DNA from: Martinezella tropici
Lineage (GTDB): Bacteria; Pseudomonadota; Alphaproteobacteria; Rhizobiales; Rhizobiaceae
Reading direction: 5' to 3'
Length of the DNA stretch: 64,000 nucleotides
Assembly: GCF_008370325.1 (NCBI RefSeq)
Contig: NZ_VNIP01000013.1
Span: forward strand, 98,853-162,852
This document shows, in pieces, positions 8,110 through 17,364 of this stretch. Both the position numbers and the translations under genes were made by a program. Position 1 is the first letter of the stretch, and each line of letters starts with the position of its first letter. Below the pieces are notes generated by a model. It was given only the letters and a program-made list of their open reading frames with translations, was not told the origin of the DNA and searched no databases.

Positions 8110-9074
8110 CGCTGCTTCACCTTGTTCAGCGCTTTGACGTAAATGTTGGCGAGACCGAAAACGGCGACGAAGAGGACGATGGCGAAGGCCGACGCCCTTC
8201 CTGTCGCCCAGCTCTCGAAGGCGGCGCGTTTCAGGGTGATGGAGGCAACCTCCGTAGTCGAACCCGGACCGCCTCCCGTCAACAGTGTAACCATGTCGAA
8301 CATCTTGAAATTTTCGATGCCGCGGAAAAGCACGGCAAGCATGATAAAAGGCAGCGCCATCGGCACGGTGATGGACCAGAATTGCCGCCAGGCGGAGGCG
8401 CGGTCGACTTCGGCAGCCTCGTAGATGTAGTCGGGGATGGAACGCAGGCCTGCCAGGCAGATCAGCATGACATACGGCGTCCACATCCAGGTATCGACGA
8501 TGATGATTGCCCAGGGAGCAAGCGAGACGCTGCCGAGCATCTGGATATTGGCCGTCGGGATGCCGGTGACGAGAGAAACGGCGTAAGCGAAGAGACCGAT
8601 CTGCGGTTCATAGAGGAAGCGCCAGAAATTGCCGACGACGGCCGGAGACAGCATCATCGGGATCAGGATCAGCGTCGTCCAGAACGCGTGGCCACGAAAC
8701 TTGCGGTCGATAAGATAGGCGAGCGTAAAGCCGATTACCGTCTGCAGCAGGATTGTCCAGAACACGAAATGCGCTGTCGTTTGCATGGCCTGCCAGATAT
8801 CAGGATCGGTCAGAACGCGTTCGTAATTGCTCAATCCGACATTCTGGACCGGCGCATTTGGACGGTTGGCGCGATAATTCGTGAATGAGAGATAGATTGC
8901 CCAGATGAGCGGGAAGATGTTGATGGCAAGAAGAAGGATGATGGTTGGGGCGATAAACACCCACGCAATCGCTCGATCGGATAGGCCGCGGACGCGATGA
9001 GCGACCGATGTAGGCGTCGCCCTTGCCGTTGCGTCCGCAGCCTTTTCGACCATGGAGGAAGAGGAAATATTCAA
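8106..9074 (-). CDS. Sugar/polyol ABC transporter permease (MalF-like)
   Basis: Inner-membrane permease of about 322 residues. Six hydrophobic segments begin with IAWVFIAPTIILLLAINIFP, and the coupling loop is DYIYEAAEVDRASAWRQFWS. The start is uncertain. A TTG at 9074 has AGGTGA just upstream, while an ATG at 9053 (MVEKAADA) has only a pyrimidine-rich leader. I give the TTG for its ribosome site; the ATG would shorten the protein by seven residues. It follows the binding-protein gene by about 100 bases and overlaps the second permease by four. Confidence 0.85.
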   Translation of the reverse strand: MNISSSSMVEKAADATARATPTSVAHRVRGLSDRAIAWVFIAPTIILLLAINIFPLIWAIYLSFTNYRANRPNAPVQNVGLSNYERVLTDPDIWQAMQTTAHFVFWTILLQTVIGFTLAYLIDRKFRGHAFWTTLILIPMMLSPAVVGNFWRFLYEPQIGLFAYAVSLVTGIPTANIQMLGSVSLAPWAIIIVDTWMWTPYVMLICLAGLRSIPDYIYEAAEVDRASAWRQFWSITVPMALPFIMLAVLFRGIENFKMFDMVTLLTGGGPGSTTEVASITLKRAAFESWATGRASAFAIVLFVAVFGLANIYVKALNKVKQR

Positions 9075-9175
9075 GGTATCACCTGGTCTTTGCGTAAGTG
9101 AGACACGTGGCGGCCCGGCAGTCTTGGCGATCCGGGCCGCCATTCTGGTAAGGATGCTGTACGTCCAGCCGGACA

Positions 9176-10501
9176 CTAGATCTTGCCGTCGTCCTTGAAG
9201 ACCTCGGTCCAATCCTTCACGAGGCCATCGAGCGCCTCCTGAGCCGTGCCGTTGCCGGCCACGACATAGTTATGGACACGCTTCTGCATATCTTGAAGAA
9301 GGATTGCGTAGCTCGGCTCGGCCCAGAAATCCTTCACGATTGCCATCGAGTCCAGGAATGCCTGGGCATAGGGCTGGCTGGACGCGAAGTCCGGGGCGTT
9401 CACGACTGATTTCAGGCAGGAGTAGCCGCCGAGTTTCCACCATTTGGCCTGGACGTCAGGCTGGGCGAACCACTTGATGTATTGCAGAGCGGCGTCCCTT
9501 TTGTCGGAATAGGAGACAACCGAAATGCCCTGTCCGCCAAGCTGTGCGAAGTGCTTCTTTTCAGCTGGATTGGGGAAGAAACCAATTCTGTCGCCGCCGA
9601 CCTTCTCGTCTTTGTAAAGACCCGGCCAAGTGAAGGCGAAGTTCATCTGCATTGCGACCTGGCCGGATTTGAAGGCATCGGCGGACTCCACCATGTAAAC
9701 GTTGGAGCTGCCGGGCGGCGTGCAGCAATCATAGAGCGATTTGTAAAATTCCAGGCCTTTTACCGCATCGGGAGAATTCACGAAGCCCTTCATTTCATAG
9801 GGTTTGTCCGGGTTGTCGTACTGGAAGCCCCAGTCGTAGAGGACGTTGGTCACGCCCATTGTGATGCCTTCAGAGCCGCGCTCGGTGTAGATCGAAGCGC
9901 CGTAGACGGTCTTGCCGTCTATCTGACGCTTTTGGAAGAATTCGGCAATCTGCTTCAGCTCATCGTAAGTCTTCGGGACTGCGAGATCTCGACCATACTT
10001 CTCCTTGAATTCCTTCTGCAATTCCGGCCGCTCGAACCAGTCTTTGCGGTAAGTCCAGCCAACCACGTCGCCCATGGCAGGCAACGCCCAGTAGTTCGGC
10101 GTGTTCTTCGGCCATTCCGAGTAACCGACGACCGTCGCCGGCACGAAGTCATCCATCTTGATGCCTTCCTTGTCGAAGAAGTCGTTGAGTTTGACGTAGT
10201 GGCCGTTTTCCGCCGATCCGCCGATCCACTGACTGTCGCCGATGATCAGATCGCAGAGCTTTCCGTGCGAATTCAACTCGTTGAGGAAACGATCCGCATA
10301 GCTCGTCCATGGGACGAACTCGAATTTCATTTTCGTTCCGGTCTTGGCGGTGAAATCTTTCGACAGCTCGACGAGTGCGTTTGCAGGATCCCAGGCGGCC
10401 CAGCACAGCGTCAATTGATCGGCTTTTGCAATATTGGGCAGCGCCAGCGACATGACAAACGCCGAGCCCAGCCCAAGAAGGGCTTTCAATGTCTTCTGCA
10501 T
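9176..10501 (-). CDS. Sugar/polyol ABC transporter substrate-binding protein
   Basis: Periplasmic solute-binding protein of 441 residues, cluster B-type size. A Sec signal peptide covers about residues 1-26 (QKTLKALLGLGSAFVMSL, then NIAKA before DQ). The start at ATG 10501 is set by GGGAGGAA upstream. Mature features include LTLCWAAWDPANALVELSKD and the aromatic-rich stretch WGFQYDNPDKPYEMKG. It is the first gene of the leftward operon that ends with dihydroxyacetone phosphorylation genes. The transporter set (binding protein, two permeases, small membrane protein, two ATPases) matches the layout of rhizobial glycerol-type importers. Glycerol, dihydroxyacetone or a related polyol as substrate is inference. 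Confidence 0.88.
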   Translation of the reverse strand: MQKTLKALLGLGSAFVMSLALPNIAKADQLTLCWAAWDPANALVELSKDFTAKTGTKMKFEFVPWTSYADRFLNELNSHGKLCDLIIGDSQWIGGSAENGHYVKLNDFFDKEGIKMDDFVPATVVGYSEWPKNTPNYWALPAMGDVVGWTYRKDWFERPELQKEFKEKYGRDLAVPKTYDELKQIAEFFQKRQIDGKTVYGASIYTERGSEGITMGVTNVLYDWGFQYDNPDKPYEMKGFVNSPDAVKGLEFYKSLYDCCTPPGSSNVYMVESADAFKSGQVAMQMNFAFTWPGLYKDEKVGGDRIGFFPNPAEKKHFAQLGGQGISVVSYSDKRDAALQYIKWFAQPDVQAKWWKLGGYSCLKSVVNAPDFASSQPYAQAFLDSMAIVKDFWAEPSYAILLQDMQKRVHNYVVAGNGTAQEALDGLVKDWTEVFKDDGKI

Positions 10502-11065
10502 GAGTTCCTCCCAGAACCAAAGGCCAGCTCCCCGCCGGCCACGCAAGTCCACCAATGTCAGAGAATGCCTACATGAACTCCTCAACCTTCATGTTTAGCA
10601 ATATGTTTAGTGAAGTACATTTTTATAAACATTGCAAGTGACAATCGTTGCTGCACTGCACATATGGAGGGTCTGCCTCACTTTGTGTGGAGATCGGCCA
10701 ATTTGATTGGCATCATCCGCGCGCTGAGAAGCTCTAGACCCACTCTGCCGCACGTCGTCTACTTTTCGTACTTGATTGATGGTCAGCGCGCCGCGCGGCG
10801 TGACGCAAAGAATAGCGGCCACAACCGGTGAGATCAAATGACCGGTTTGCGGATCACGCAGGAGCATTGTCATATGTTCTGTCGGCGGGCCCAATACGAG
10901 CCGGCGCCGTATCACTCTTATCCTTATCCCAATCAAGGGCCAATTCGCAATTATGTGCTGCACTAACTATATGATTTTGTTGGGGCGCAGCTTTACGGGT
11001 AAGTGCAAAGCGACATTGGGGACTTTTATTCTTCCAGAGACTTGCCTCCGGGAGTGTGTCGGCAA
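10502..11065. other. Gene-free stretch with the promoter region of the dihydroxyacetone operon
   Basis: No convincing gene is seen. Open frames here lack ribosome sites and family features. The part next to 10501 must carry the operon promoter. At about 10590-10612 the forward strand reads ATGTTTAGCAATATGTTTAG, a direct repeat of ATGTTTAG with a 12-base period, and about 15 bases on is AAACAT in the opposite sense. That arrangement suits a repressor site, but no matching regulator gene lies beside it. Confidence 0.35.
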
Positions 11066-13051
11066 TCACTTACCGCAGCAGCTCTGAGCTAGCTTGTCTC
11101 CCGACGCTTCAAGGCGGTTGTCGATGCTATGTCTGTTGACCTCTGGCGGTAGGTCCATTGCAATGTTGCTCGCGAAAAAGCCATTGGGTTTTAGCGTGAA
11201 GCCCGTGTATTCTACCGGCATGATTGGAAAATCCTCCGGCTTGCAGACATGGGTGTGGCCGAAAGAATGCCAGACAACCACATCGGCGTTCTCGATGGGT
11301 CGGTTCTGTTTAACGTAAGCCGGTAGGCCATCGCCACCCGCATGGACGTTGGGGTAGTCGCCGCTGGCGTACTTCTCCTTCTCGTCGAATGCGGTAACCC
11401 AGATATGCTTCTTGGCGAAGCCCCCACGCTGCGCAACCGTGGATTCGGGCTGAGCAAGCATTACGGGCGAGGGCATGGCAACAAGCTTGTACCCCGGCGC
11501 CTTGCCAACGCTGTTCGTCACGTTCGCGTTTTGTATCCTCCAGTATCGCCCCGTTTCGCCATTGGCTAAAGATGGAGAATCCAGCTCCCTCTTCAGGACG
11601 CGGGTCTTGGTATCGAAGACGTTGCCGTAAGGATTATCCTCGCCCCACGGACGCGGCACGAAATCGTGTTCCGTCACCGTGTTGCCACCGCCATCAATAT
11701 CCATGTGCAGGCGGGCGTTGAAGAAATGCTGGTGGGTCGGCCCACCGAGATTGTCGTCGACCATGCCACCCCAGCGATAGGTCTCGCCGTTGGCAACGGC
11801 TGCCGTCTGGATGATGCCGGTCAGCTTTGCTTCCAGCTGGATAGTGCCATCTTGGTAGAGATACCAGTAGAAGCCGTAGTCATAATTTCCCACGGTAGCA
11901 AAAAAGGAGATGACGAGGCGGCGCGAACGGCGGACCTCGAAAATGCCGTTGCGGAATTCGTAATGCTTCCAGAGAATGCCATAGTCTTCCTCGTGCATGC
12001 AGATGGCATTTTTCATGACAAAAGGCTGACCGAAATCATCGGCGGCCGGTACATCGAAATAGTGAATCTGGCCAAGGCAGTCGCAACCGAGCTCGAGGCA
12101 GTTCGCCAAGCGACCCAGGCCATATTCGCCCGCGTCGAAAGCGCTCTTCCAATAGTGATTGGCAGTTGGGTCGGCATAGGGCACGACCATTTCCGTGACG
12201 CTCGCGCGGAAGATCACTGGTCGTTGTCGGCCCTGATCATCGACGCCCAGCTCGTGGATGACCAGTCCTTCGCGCGGTGTGAAGCCGACGCGGAAGCTCC
12301 AGCCCTGCCATTCTACTTTCCAGCCATCGACGGAAAAGCTGGTACCCTCCGGCTGCACGATATGAAGTGGTTTCAGGTCAGCCCTTGTCTCGGGAAATGA
12401 CTCTCGACCATAGTTCCGCTTCTTCTTCGGCACCGGAATGATCTTCTCGTCATCGTGGAGGTCGACCACTTCATTGGCGATCAGGTCGACCACCGCGACG
12501 ACACCTTCGATAGGATGGGCATAGCCGTTGTCGCGAATATCTCCGCGCCAGTAAGAAACTGCGCGAACGATACGTTTGCCCTGCTCGAATTCGCGGCCGA
12601 AATAGCCGGACGAGAACGGGTCGATCTGGATCAAAGGGATGTCTTCGTCGGTGATGCCGCGCTTCTTGACTGCGGCGATCCAGCGAGGATCGGATTTCAC
12701 CGTACCCTCGATGGTCTCGAATTCGCAGAGCATGACAGGCGGCTGCCCAAAGGGCATTTCATCGAGCGGCAGGCGTACATAGGAGGCAACCGTGCTCTGC
12801 TTCAGATCGACGATGGCCTCAAAAGTCTCGCCGTTGCTGATATCCATGGCGAGAAGGAAGGCAAGGCGTGGAAGGCAGATGCCCTGACGGAAGCTCGCTA
12901 GGTCCGCCTTTGTTGGCTCTTTGAGGCGAATGATTGGAAAGCGAACAGTGGCGGAGAGTGCTTGCGCAGCTTTCAGGATCGCAACCGCGGCCGCAATCTC
13001 TTCGAGGCTCAGCGGATCGAGTGGATGGGTGAGTGCAACGATAGCGTCCAT
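11066..13051 (-). CDS. Copper-containing primary amine oxidase
   Basis: Copper amine oxidase of 661 residues, the usual length for the bacterial cytosolic type without a signal peptide. It oxidises a primary amine to aldehyde, ammonia and hydrogen peroxide. The topaquinone precursor tyrosine lies in TVGNYDYGFYWYLYQDG (consensus N-Y-D/E-Y). Copper-binding histidines are seen in THQHFFNARLHMDIDGG and further on in HSFGHTHVCKPEDFPIMP. AAAGG precedes the ATG at 13051. It follows a permease gene and a small protein in one leftward operon, facing an AraC-type regulator, so uptake and oxidation of an amine such as tyramine, phenethylamine or histamine is likely. The exact amine cannot be told. Confidence 0.95.
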   Translation of the reverse strand: MDAIVALTHPLDPLSLEEIAAAVAILKAAQALSATVRFPIIRLKEPTKADLASFRQGICLPRLAFLLAMDISNGETFEAIVDLKQSTVASYVRLPLDEMPFGQPPVMLCEFETIEGTVKSDPRWIAAVKKRGITDEDIPLIQIDPFSSGYFGREFEQGKRIVRAVSYWRGDIRDNGYAHPIEGVVAVVDLIANEVVDLHDDEKIIPVPKKKRNYGRESFPETRADLKPLHIVQPEGTSFSVDGWKVEWQGWSFRVGFTPREGLVIHELGVDDQGRQRPVIFRASVTEMVVPYADPTANHYWKSAFDAGEYGLGRLANCLELGCDCLGQIHYFDVPAADDFGQPFVMKNAICMHEEDYGILWKHYEFRNGIFEVRRSRRLVISFFATVGNYDYGFYWYLYQDGTIQLEAKLTGIIQTAAVANGETYRWGGMVDDNLGGPTHQHFFNARLHMDIDGGGNTVTEHDFVPRPWGEDNPYGNVFDTKTRVLKRELDSPSLANGETGRYWRIQNANVTNSVGKAPGYKLVAMPSPVMLAQPESTVAQRGGFAKKHIWVTAFDEKEKYASGDYPNVHAGGDGLPAYVKQNRPIENADVVVWHSFGHTHVCKPEDFPIMPVEYTGFTLKPNGFFASNIAMDLPPEVNRHSIDNRLEASGDKLAQSCCGK

Positions 13052-13123
13052 GGGTTTGCCTTTCGAATGTGGAAGAAGTCAGGGCGGCATGGAGGCGCCG
13101 CGCCCTTCCCGGAACGACGTATG

Positions 13124-13300
13124 TCAGTCCTGCGAGCGGTGTGCGCAGATCTCACTCGCGATCATATGATCGCCGTGAACGCAGAAGATCGAGCAGAAGG
13201 CATGCGTCTGGATACCGGCGGCTAGCGTTGCGACGAGAAGGAAGGCAGCGGCCAGCGGGAGAAGCCGATCGGAGGGCGCGAATTGGAATGTTGAAGTCAT
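13124..13300 (-). CDS. Small Cys/His-containing membrane or exported protein (58 residues)
   Basis: Reading the reverse strand from ATG 13300 gives 58 codons to TGA at 13124-13126. The ATG overlaps the permease stop as ATGA, a strong sign of translational coupling. Residues 13-30 (LLPLAAAFLLVATLAAGI) form one hydrophobic helix, either an anchor or a signal peptide. After it come THAFCSIFCVHGDHM and EICAHR, giving cysteines at 36, 40 and 52 and histidines at 33, 42, 45 and 54. That could bind a metal. The next gene is a copper enzyme, so a copper-handling role is possible but unproven. I do not recognise the family. Confidence 0.6.
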   Translation of the reverse strand: MTSTFQFAPSDRLLPLAAAFLLVATLAAGIQTHAFCSIFCVHGDHMIASEICAHRSQD

Positions 13301-14745
13301 TCGAAGACCTTTCCGAGGGAGGCATACAGATCCGGTTGAGATTTCCTGACCCGGACCGCGAAGATCGCCCCAAGAATGCCGACGGCGACCATGGCATAGG
13401 GGAATGCTTGGACAATGATGCTTTCGCTGCCGGACAGAAGCGAGAGGTTGGCACTAACAAGGACGAGCGAGCTCAAGAGACCGACAAGACTGATGATCGG
13501 CGCGACGACAGTTGTCCAAGGACCGTGGGCTGACGGTGTTTTCCTGAAGAACATAATGATTGCGATCGAGACCAGCGCCTGCACAAGCAGTATGCCAATA
13601 CCTGCAAGCGCCGACATCCAGGAGAAGACAACCGTGTAGGGATCGGCATCAAAGGCGACGAACAGACCGACCACCACGGCGGCAATCGCGCTTTGAAGGA
13701 GGCCTGCGACATAGGGCGACCCATGCTTCGGGTGGGCCTTGCCCAGTGCCTTCAGAGCGAGGCCCTCGCGGCCCAGAGCAAAGAAGTATCGGTTGAGAGT
13801 ATTGTGGAAGGACAGGATGCATGCAAACAGGCTGGTAATCAGCAGCACATTCATCGCCTGGCCTGACCATGCGCCAAGGACGGAATTTGCGGCGTTGATA
13901 TAGAAGCTGTCCAGCCCGGCATTGGCAGCGGCCTGCACCTTACTCGGACCGTAGAACTGCACGATGGCCCATGTCGAGAACGCGTAGAACAATGTGATCA
14001 ATGTCACTGCGACATAGGTTGCGCGTGGTATTGTCTTTTCGGGATTTTGGGCCTCCTCACCGAAGATGGCTGTCGCTTCGAAGCCGATGAAGGAGCCTAT
14101 CACGAAGACCAGCGCGACGCCGAGGCCGGGGGCGAACACCGACGTGGGGGCGAAGGACGAGAGGCTCATGCCTTCCTGGCCGCCTCCGGTGAAGACGATC
14201 GCCAAGTCGAGCAGGAGCAAGATCGCGATCTCGGCAATCATGCAGACGCCGAGGATTGTGCCTGAAAACGCTATGTTGCGCTGACCGCAGATCAGCACGA
14301 TCATCAGTGCGGCAAATGACCACGCCCACCAAGGCAATACAAGGCCCAAAGGTGCAACAGCGCCTGCCATGAAGAATCCGAACAGGCCGTAGATGGCGAT
14401 CTGCACGGCACTATAAGTCACTAGCGCCATAAACGCGCCGCCGACGCCGGCCGGCTTTCCGATGCCGTTTGTGATGTAGGTATAGAAGGCGCCCGCACCG
14501 CCGACATGCCGGCTCATTGCAGTGAAGCCCACGGAGAAGATCAAATAGAGCAGGCCAGCCAGCACAAAAGCACCCGGGACGCCGGCGCCGTTGCCGAAAG
14601 CGAAGGCTGCAGGCGACGCTCCGACGACCGCAGTCAGCGGAGCGGCAGCGGCCACCACGAAAAACACGATGTGGGCAAGACCGACAGAATTTTTGGCCAG
14701 CCGATCCGGTGGTGTGGCTGCCGGCATAATTGCTTCCGGTGTCAT
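13297..14745 (-). CDS. APC-family amino acid/amine permease
   Basis: Transporter of 482 residues with about twelve hydrophobic segments, of the amino acid-polyamine-organocation superfamily. The first helix has the Gly-rich APC-type start, GLAHIVFFVVAAAAPLTAVV. Helix 6 region reads FIGFEATAIFGEEAQNPEKT, a conserved APC block. AAGGGG lies upstream of ATG 14745. It is first in the operon, followed by the small protein (four-base overlap) and the copper amine oxidase, so it probably imports the amine oxidised by that enzyme. The promoter lies in the 110 bases shared with the divergent AraC-type gene. Confidence 0.9.
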   Translation of the reverse strand: MTPEAIMPAATPPDRLAKNSVGLAHIVFFVVAAAAPLTAVVGASPAAFAFGNGAGVPGAFVLAGLLYLIFSVGFTAMSRHVGGAGAFYTYITNGIGKPAGVGGAFMALVTYSAVQIAIYGLFGFFMAGAVAPLGLVLPWWAWSFAALMIVLICGQRNIAFSGTILGVCMIAEIAILLLLDLAIVFTGGGQEGMSLSSFAPTSVFAPGLGVALVFVIGSFIGFEATAIFGEEAQNPEKTIPRATYVAVTLITLFYAFSTWAIVQFYGPSKVQAAANAGLDSFYINAANSVLGAWSGQAMNVLLITSLFACILSFHNTLNRYFFALGREGLALKALGKAHPKHGSPYVAGLLQSAIAAVVVGLFVAFDADPYTVVFSWMSALAGIGILLVQALVSIAIIMFFRKTPSAHGPWTTVVAPIISLVGLLSSLVLVSANLSLLSGSESIIVQAFPYAMVAVGILGAIFAVRVRKSQPDLYASLGKVFE

Positions 14746-14855
14746 TGGAGAACCCCTTCCTTATCATTTGCAAGGAAGCTACGCGCCGGTTTCTGGCATT
14801 GAAATTGCAAGTTACGCTGATGAATCGATAATCTGCGCCACACTAGCTGCCACGG

Positions 14856-15875
14856 ATGCTTGAAATGGCAACTGCACCGCATTTAGTCAGCAAGATGCCG
14901 GCCTTTGCCTCAATTCGCGCCTCTGTGCTCATTCCTCTGGTGCAGGAAATTGACAGGAGATCTCGAAAGACCGATCTTCTTCTAGCATCGCATGGCATTT
15001 TGAGGTCGCAGCTCGAGGACCCTTATGCGGTTTTGCCGATGGCGCGATACGTCGCGCTATTTGAGGATGCAGCGCTTGTCACGGGCGAGCCGTGCCTCGG
15101 AGCCAGGATGGGTGTCGGCTTCAAGCCCGCGGATATCGGGCCGATCGGTATGCTATTCGCCTTGTCTCCGACTATTCGCTCTGCCTTCGAGCGCCTGTCG
15201 CGGTATGTTAACGCTGTACAGGGGGCCACCAGTTCCGGCGTTTTCGAAGAGAACGGTGACTTTGTGTGGAGCTACCGCGTCGATGACCCTTCCATGTGGC
15301 CGCGTCGGCAGGACAGCGAGTTTACGATTGCTGCGTCGTGCCAACTCGTGCGTTCGTGCTTCCGCCGCGGCTGGCGGCCAATTGAAATTCACTTCGAGCA
15401 TCGGGCCCCCCGGGACACAAGCTCTCTCTCGCGGATTTACGCTGCGCCAATCCTGTTCGGGCAATCCGGCAATCGCATCATCATGTCGAAGATGGAAGCA
15501 GACCGCGTCCATCGTGCTGAAGACAAGGGCCTGATCGAAATCTTGCTGCGGCACATTGCCGATCTACTCGATCGACCTGGATCGGAAGCAACCTTCACTG
15601 AAAAGGTTCAGAGCCTTATCGGAATCTATCTTGGTCACAGACAGATCACGATTGCGGCCTTCGCCAGCGAATTGCAGATGTCGCCACGCAGCCTCCAGCG
15701 AAAGCTTTCGCTAGAGGGAACCTCTTTGCGTATTCTCATTCAAGAGTATCGCCAAGCACTTGTCTCGCTTCATCTGAAAAGAGAGAACGGTAGCTCGATG
15801 ACCGAGATAGCTCGTATCGCGGGTTATGCCGATAACACTGTTCTTTGGCGTGCACGGCGCACCTGGGGTAAGTGA
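14856..15875 (+). CDS. AraC-family transcriptional regulator
   Basis: Regulator of 339 residues. The N-terminal ~200 residues resemble the arabinose-binding-like domain of OruR/ArgR-type AraC proteins. The C-terminal HTH region is ITIAAFASELQMSPRSLQRK, followed by GSSMTEIARIAGYADNTVLW. The tail after this is short: it ends WRARRTWGK where relatives continue for some 10-20 residues, so the last helix may be clipped by a late frameshift. Two starts are possible, ATG 14856 and ATG 14865. The gene is divergent from the amine permease/oxidase operon, so it most likely activates that operon in response to the amine or its aldehyde. Confidence 0.88.
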   Translation: MLEMATAPHLVSKMPAFASIRASVLIPLVQEIDRRSRKTDLLLASHGILRSQLEDPYAVLPMARYVALFEDAALVTGEPCLGARMGVGFKPADIGPIGMLFALSPTIRSAFERLSRYVNAVQGATSSGVFEENGDFVWSYRVDDPSMWPRRQDSEFTIAASCQLVRSCFRRGWRPIEIHFEHRAPRDTSSLSRIYAAPILFGQSGNRIIMSKMEADRVHRAEDKGLIEILLRHIADLLDRPGSEATFTEKVQSLIGIYLGHRQITIAAFASELQMSPRSLQRKLSLEGTSLRILIQEYRQALVSLHLKRENGSSMTEIARIAGYADNTVLWRARRTWGK

Positions 15876-16044
15876 TCGTTGTGTCTCGAAATCTGTCTGG
15901 GCCATCTATAGTATTGATGTATCGAACATTCACTTTTCTTCGAGAGTCAAAAGGCCATGCTGGTTGGCGGATGATATCGGCATCGCACATCGGAAAACAA
16001 CACAATACGGGTCCTGCTGTAACCGATTGCAGGACCTCTCCTGC

Positions 16045-17346
16045 TCACCGGTTGGCCCGCTGGTCGGCCATGCCGATGAAGGGATTGTGGCCAAGAGCGG
16101 CGAGCACGGCCCATGCCGTCGCGGCGATATGCGGCAGACGAAAGTACCTGAAATCGCCGGGTGCGGAATTGGGGCCGACCTGAAGCCCGGTCGACAGCTC
16201 GTCCTTCACCGTCGCATAAACGAGGCCGTCCGGCGCCACTTGCGCAGAGATGGTGGCGAGCAACGGCTCGGCCTCGGTTGCCCGGCCGGAAAGGCGAAAG
16301 ACAAGCGCGGCCTGTGCGGTCCCTTCGAGCCAGATGCCGTCGCGATCGTCGTTGAAGTCGAAGCCGCCGTCGACACCATGATGGCGCTCCGTCCATTCCA
16401 GAACGCGTCCCGCCCTGGCCGCATAGGCCGGCACGGCAATGAGCGGCCATAGTTCCGCGTCCAGACCCGACATAGTCGTATTCGGCGCGTTGCTGCCAGG
16501 CATGCTGCCGATGAAAAAGCGCCCCTCCTTCTCGTCCCACATCGCGTCCAGAAACAGGCGTGCATGATCGCCGAGATGCTTCCAGTCGCTCTGGGCATGG
16601 AGGCGGGCGAGCCAGCCATCGGCGGCATAAACATCGAGATTGTGTTCCGTGGATTTCCACGTCACGCGATCGGGTGCGGGTTCAGGCCCGACAAAGCCGC
16701 CGAAATAGCCGGGATTTTGCGGGTCTGCCGCGGCGATATGGATCCATTCCATGATCTTGCCGGCAGCGTCGAGATAAGCCGGAAGGTCCGTCTGCTCGTA
16801 GGCCGCAAGCAGCGCGAGCGCTGCCCAAGCCGTGCTGCCCGTCGCACTGCCCACCTGATATCCGTCTTCCTCCCAGGAATTGGCGGTGGAATTCCAATAG
16901 CCGGGCAGCAACATTCCCTCCTTGCCGGTTACAACGGGGCCAGAACGGTAGGCGTTGCGCAGCCGTCCGTCGTGATAATATCGATCCGTGTTCAGCGCGA
17001 GCACGAGCGCGTCGGCAACGCGATCGGCTTCGGCCTTTCGGCCGCAGGCATAGAGCGCTATCGCTGCAAGTGCGTTGTCGTAGGTGAAGCCGGTGTTTTC
17101 AAGTGTGGAATGCAGCCGTGAACCGCCGTTCGCGGGCTCGAAGCTTCGAAAGATGAAGGGTTGCGCCGGATCGCCGTTCATATGGGAGATCAGCCCATCG
17201 CAGAGCCTTGAGGCGAGCTGTGCCTCGCGCCCTCCGCTCAACGCCGCGGCGCCGTCGGCCGACAAAGCGATAGTCACGACGACGGCCAGGAAGGTCCCAA
17301 ACAGATCGACCACGGCCTTCTTTCCGATGCTGCGCAAAAGATGCAT
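16045..17346 (-). CDS. Secreted glycosidase-like protein of the beta-glucan locus
   Basis: Protein of 433 residues with an N-terminal hydrophobic export segment (about 14-36, VDLFGTFLAVVVTIALSADG). The body has repeated helix-rich units with Trp, Tyr and acidic residues (GFTYDNALAAIALYACGRK, then WEEDGYQVGSATGSTAWAAL), as in six-hairpin (alpha/alpha)6 glycosidases. The exact GH family is not clear to me. It starts 18 bases after the beta-glucan synthase gene ends and is surely cotranscribed. A role in trimming, releasing or proofreading the glucan is likely by analogy with the GH8 cellulase found in cellulose synthase operons. Confidence 0.72.
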   Translation of the reverse strand: MHLLRSIGKKAVVDLFGTFLAVVVTIALSADGAAALSGGREAQLASRLCDGLISHMNGDPAQPFIFRSFEPANGGSRLHSTLENTGFTYDNALAAIALYACGRKAEADRVADALVLALNTDRYYHDGRLRNAYRSGPVVTGKEGMLLPGYWNSTANSWEEDGYQVGSATGSTAWAALALLAAYEQTDLPAYLDAAGKIMEWIHIAAADPQNPGYFGGFVGPEPAPDRVTWKSTEHNLDVYAADGWLARLHAQSDWKHLGDHARLFLDAMWDEKEGRFFIGSMPGSNAPNTTMSGLDAELWPLIAVPAYAARAGRVLEWTERHHGVDGGFDFNDDRDGIWLEGTAQAALVFRLSGRATEAEPLLATISAQVAPDGLVYATVKDELSTGLQVGPNSAPGDFRYFRLPHIAATAWAVLAALGHNPFIGMADQRANR

Positions 17347-17364
17347 CTCAGCCCCTTTTGTTCA

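Noticed and set aside
10607..10963. 118-codon reverse frame upstream of the ABC binding protein
   Set aside because: No ribosome site, no recognisable domain, odd composition, and it covers the expected promoter region.
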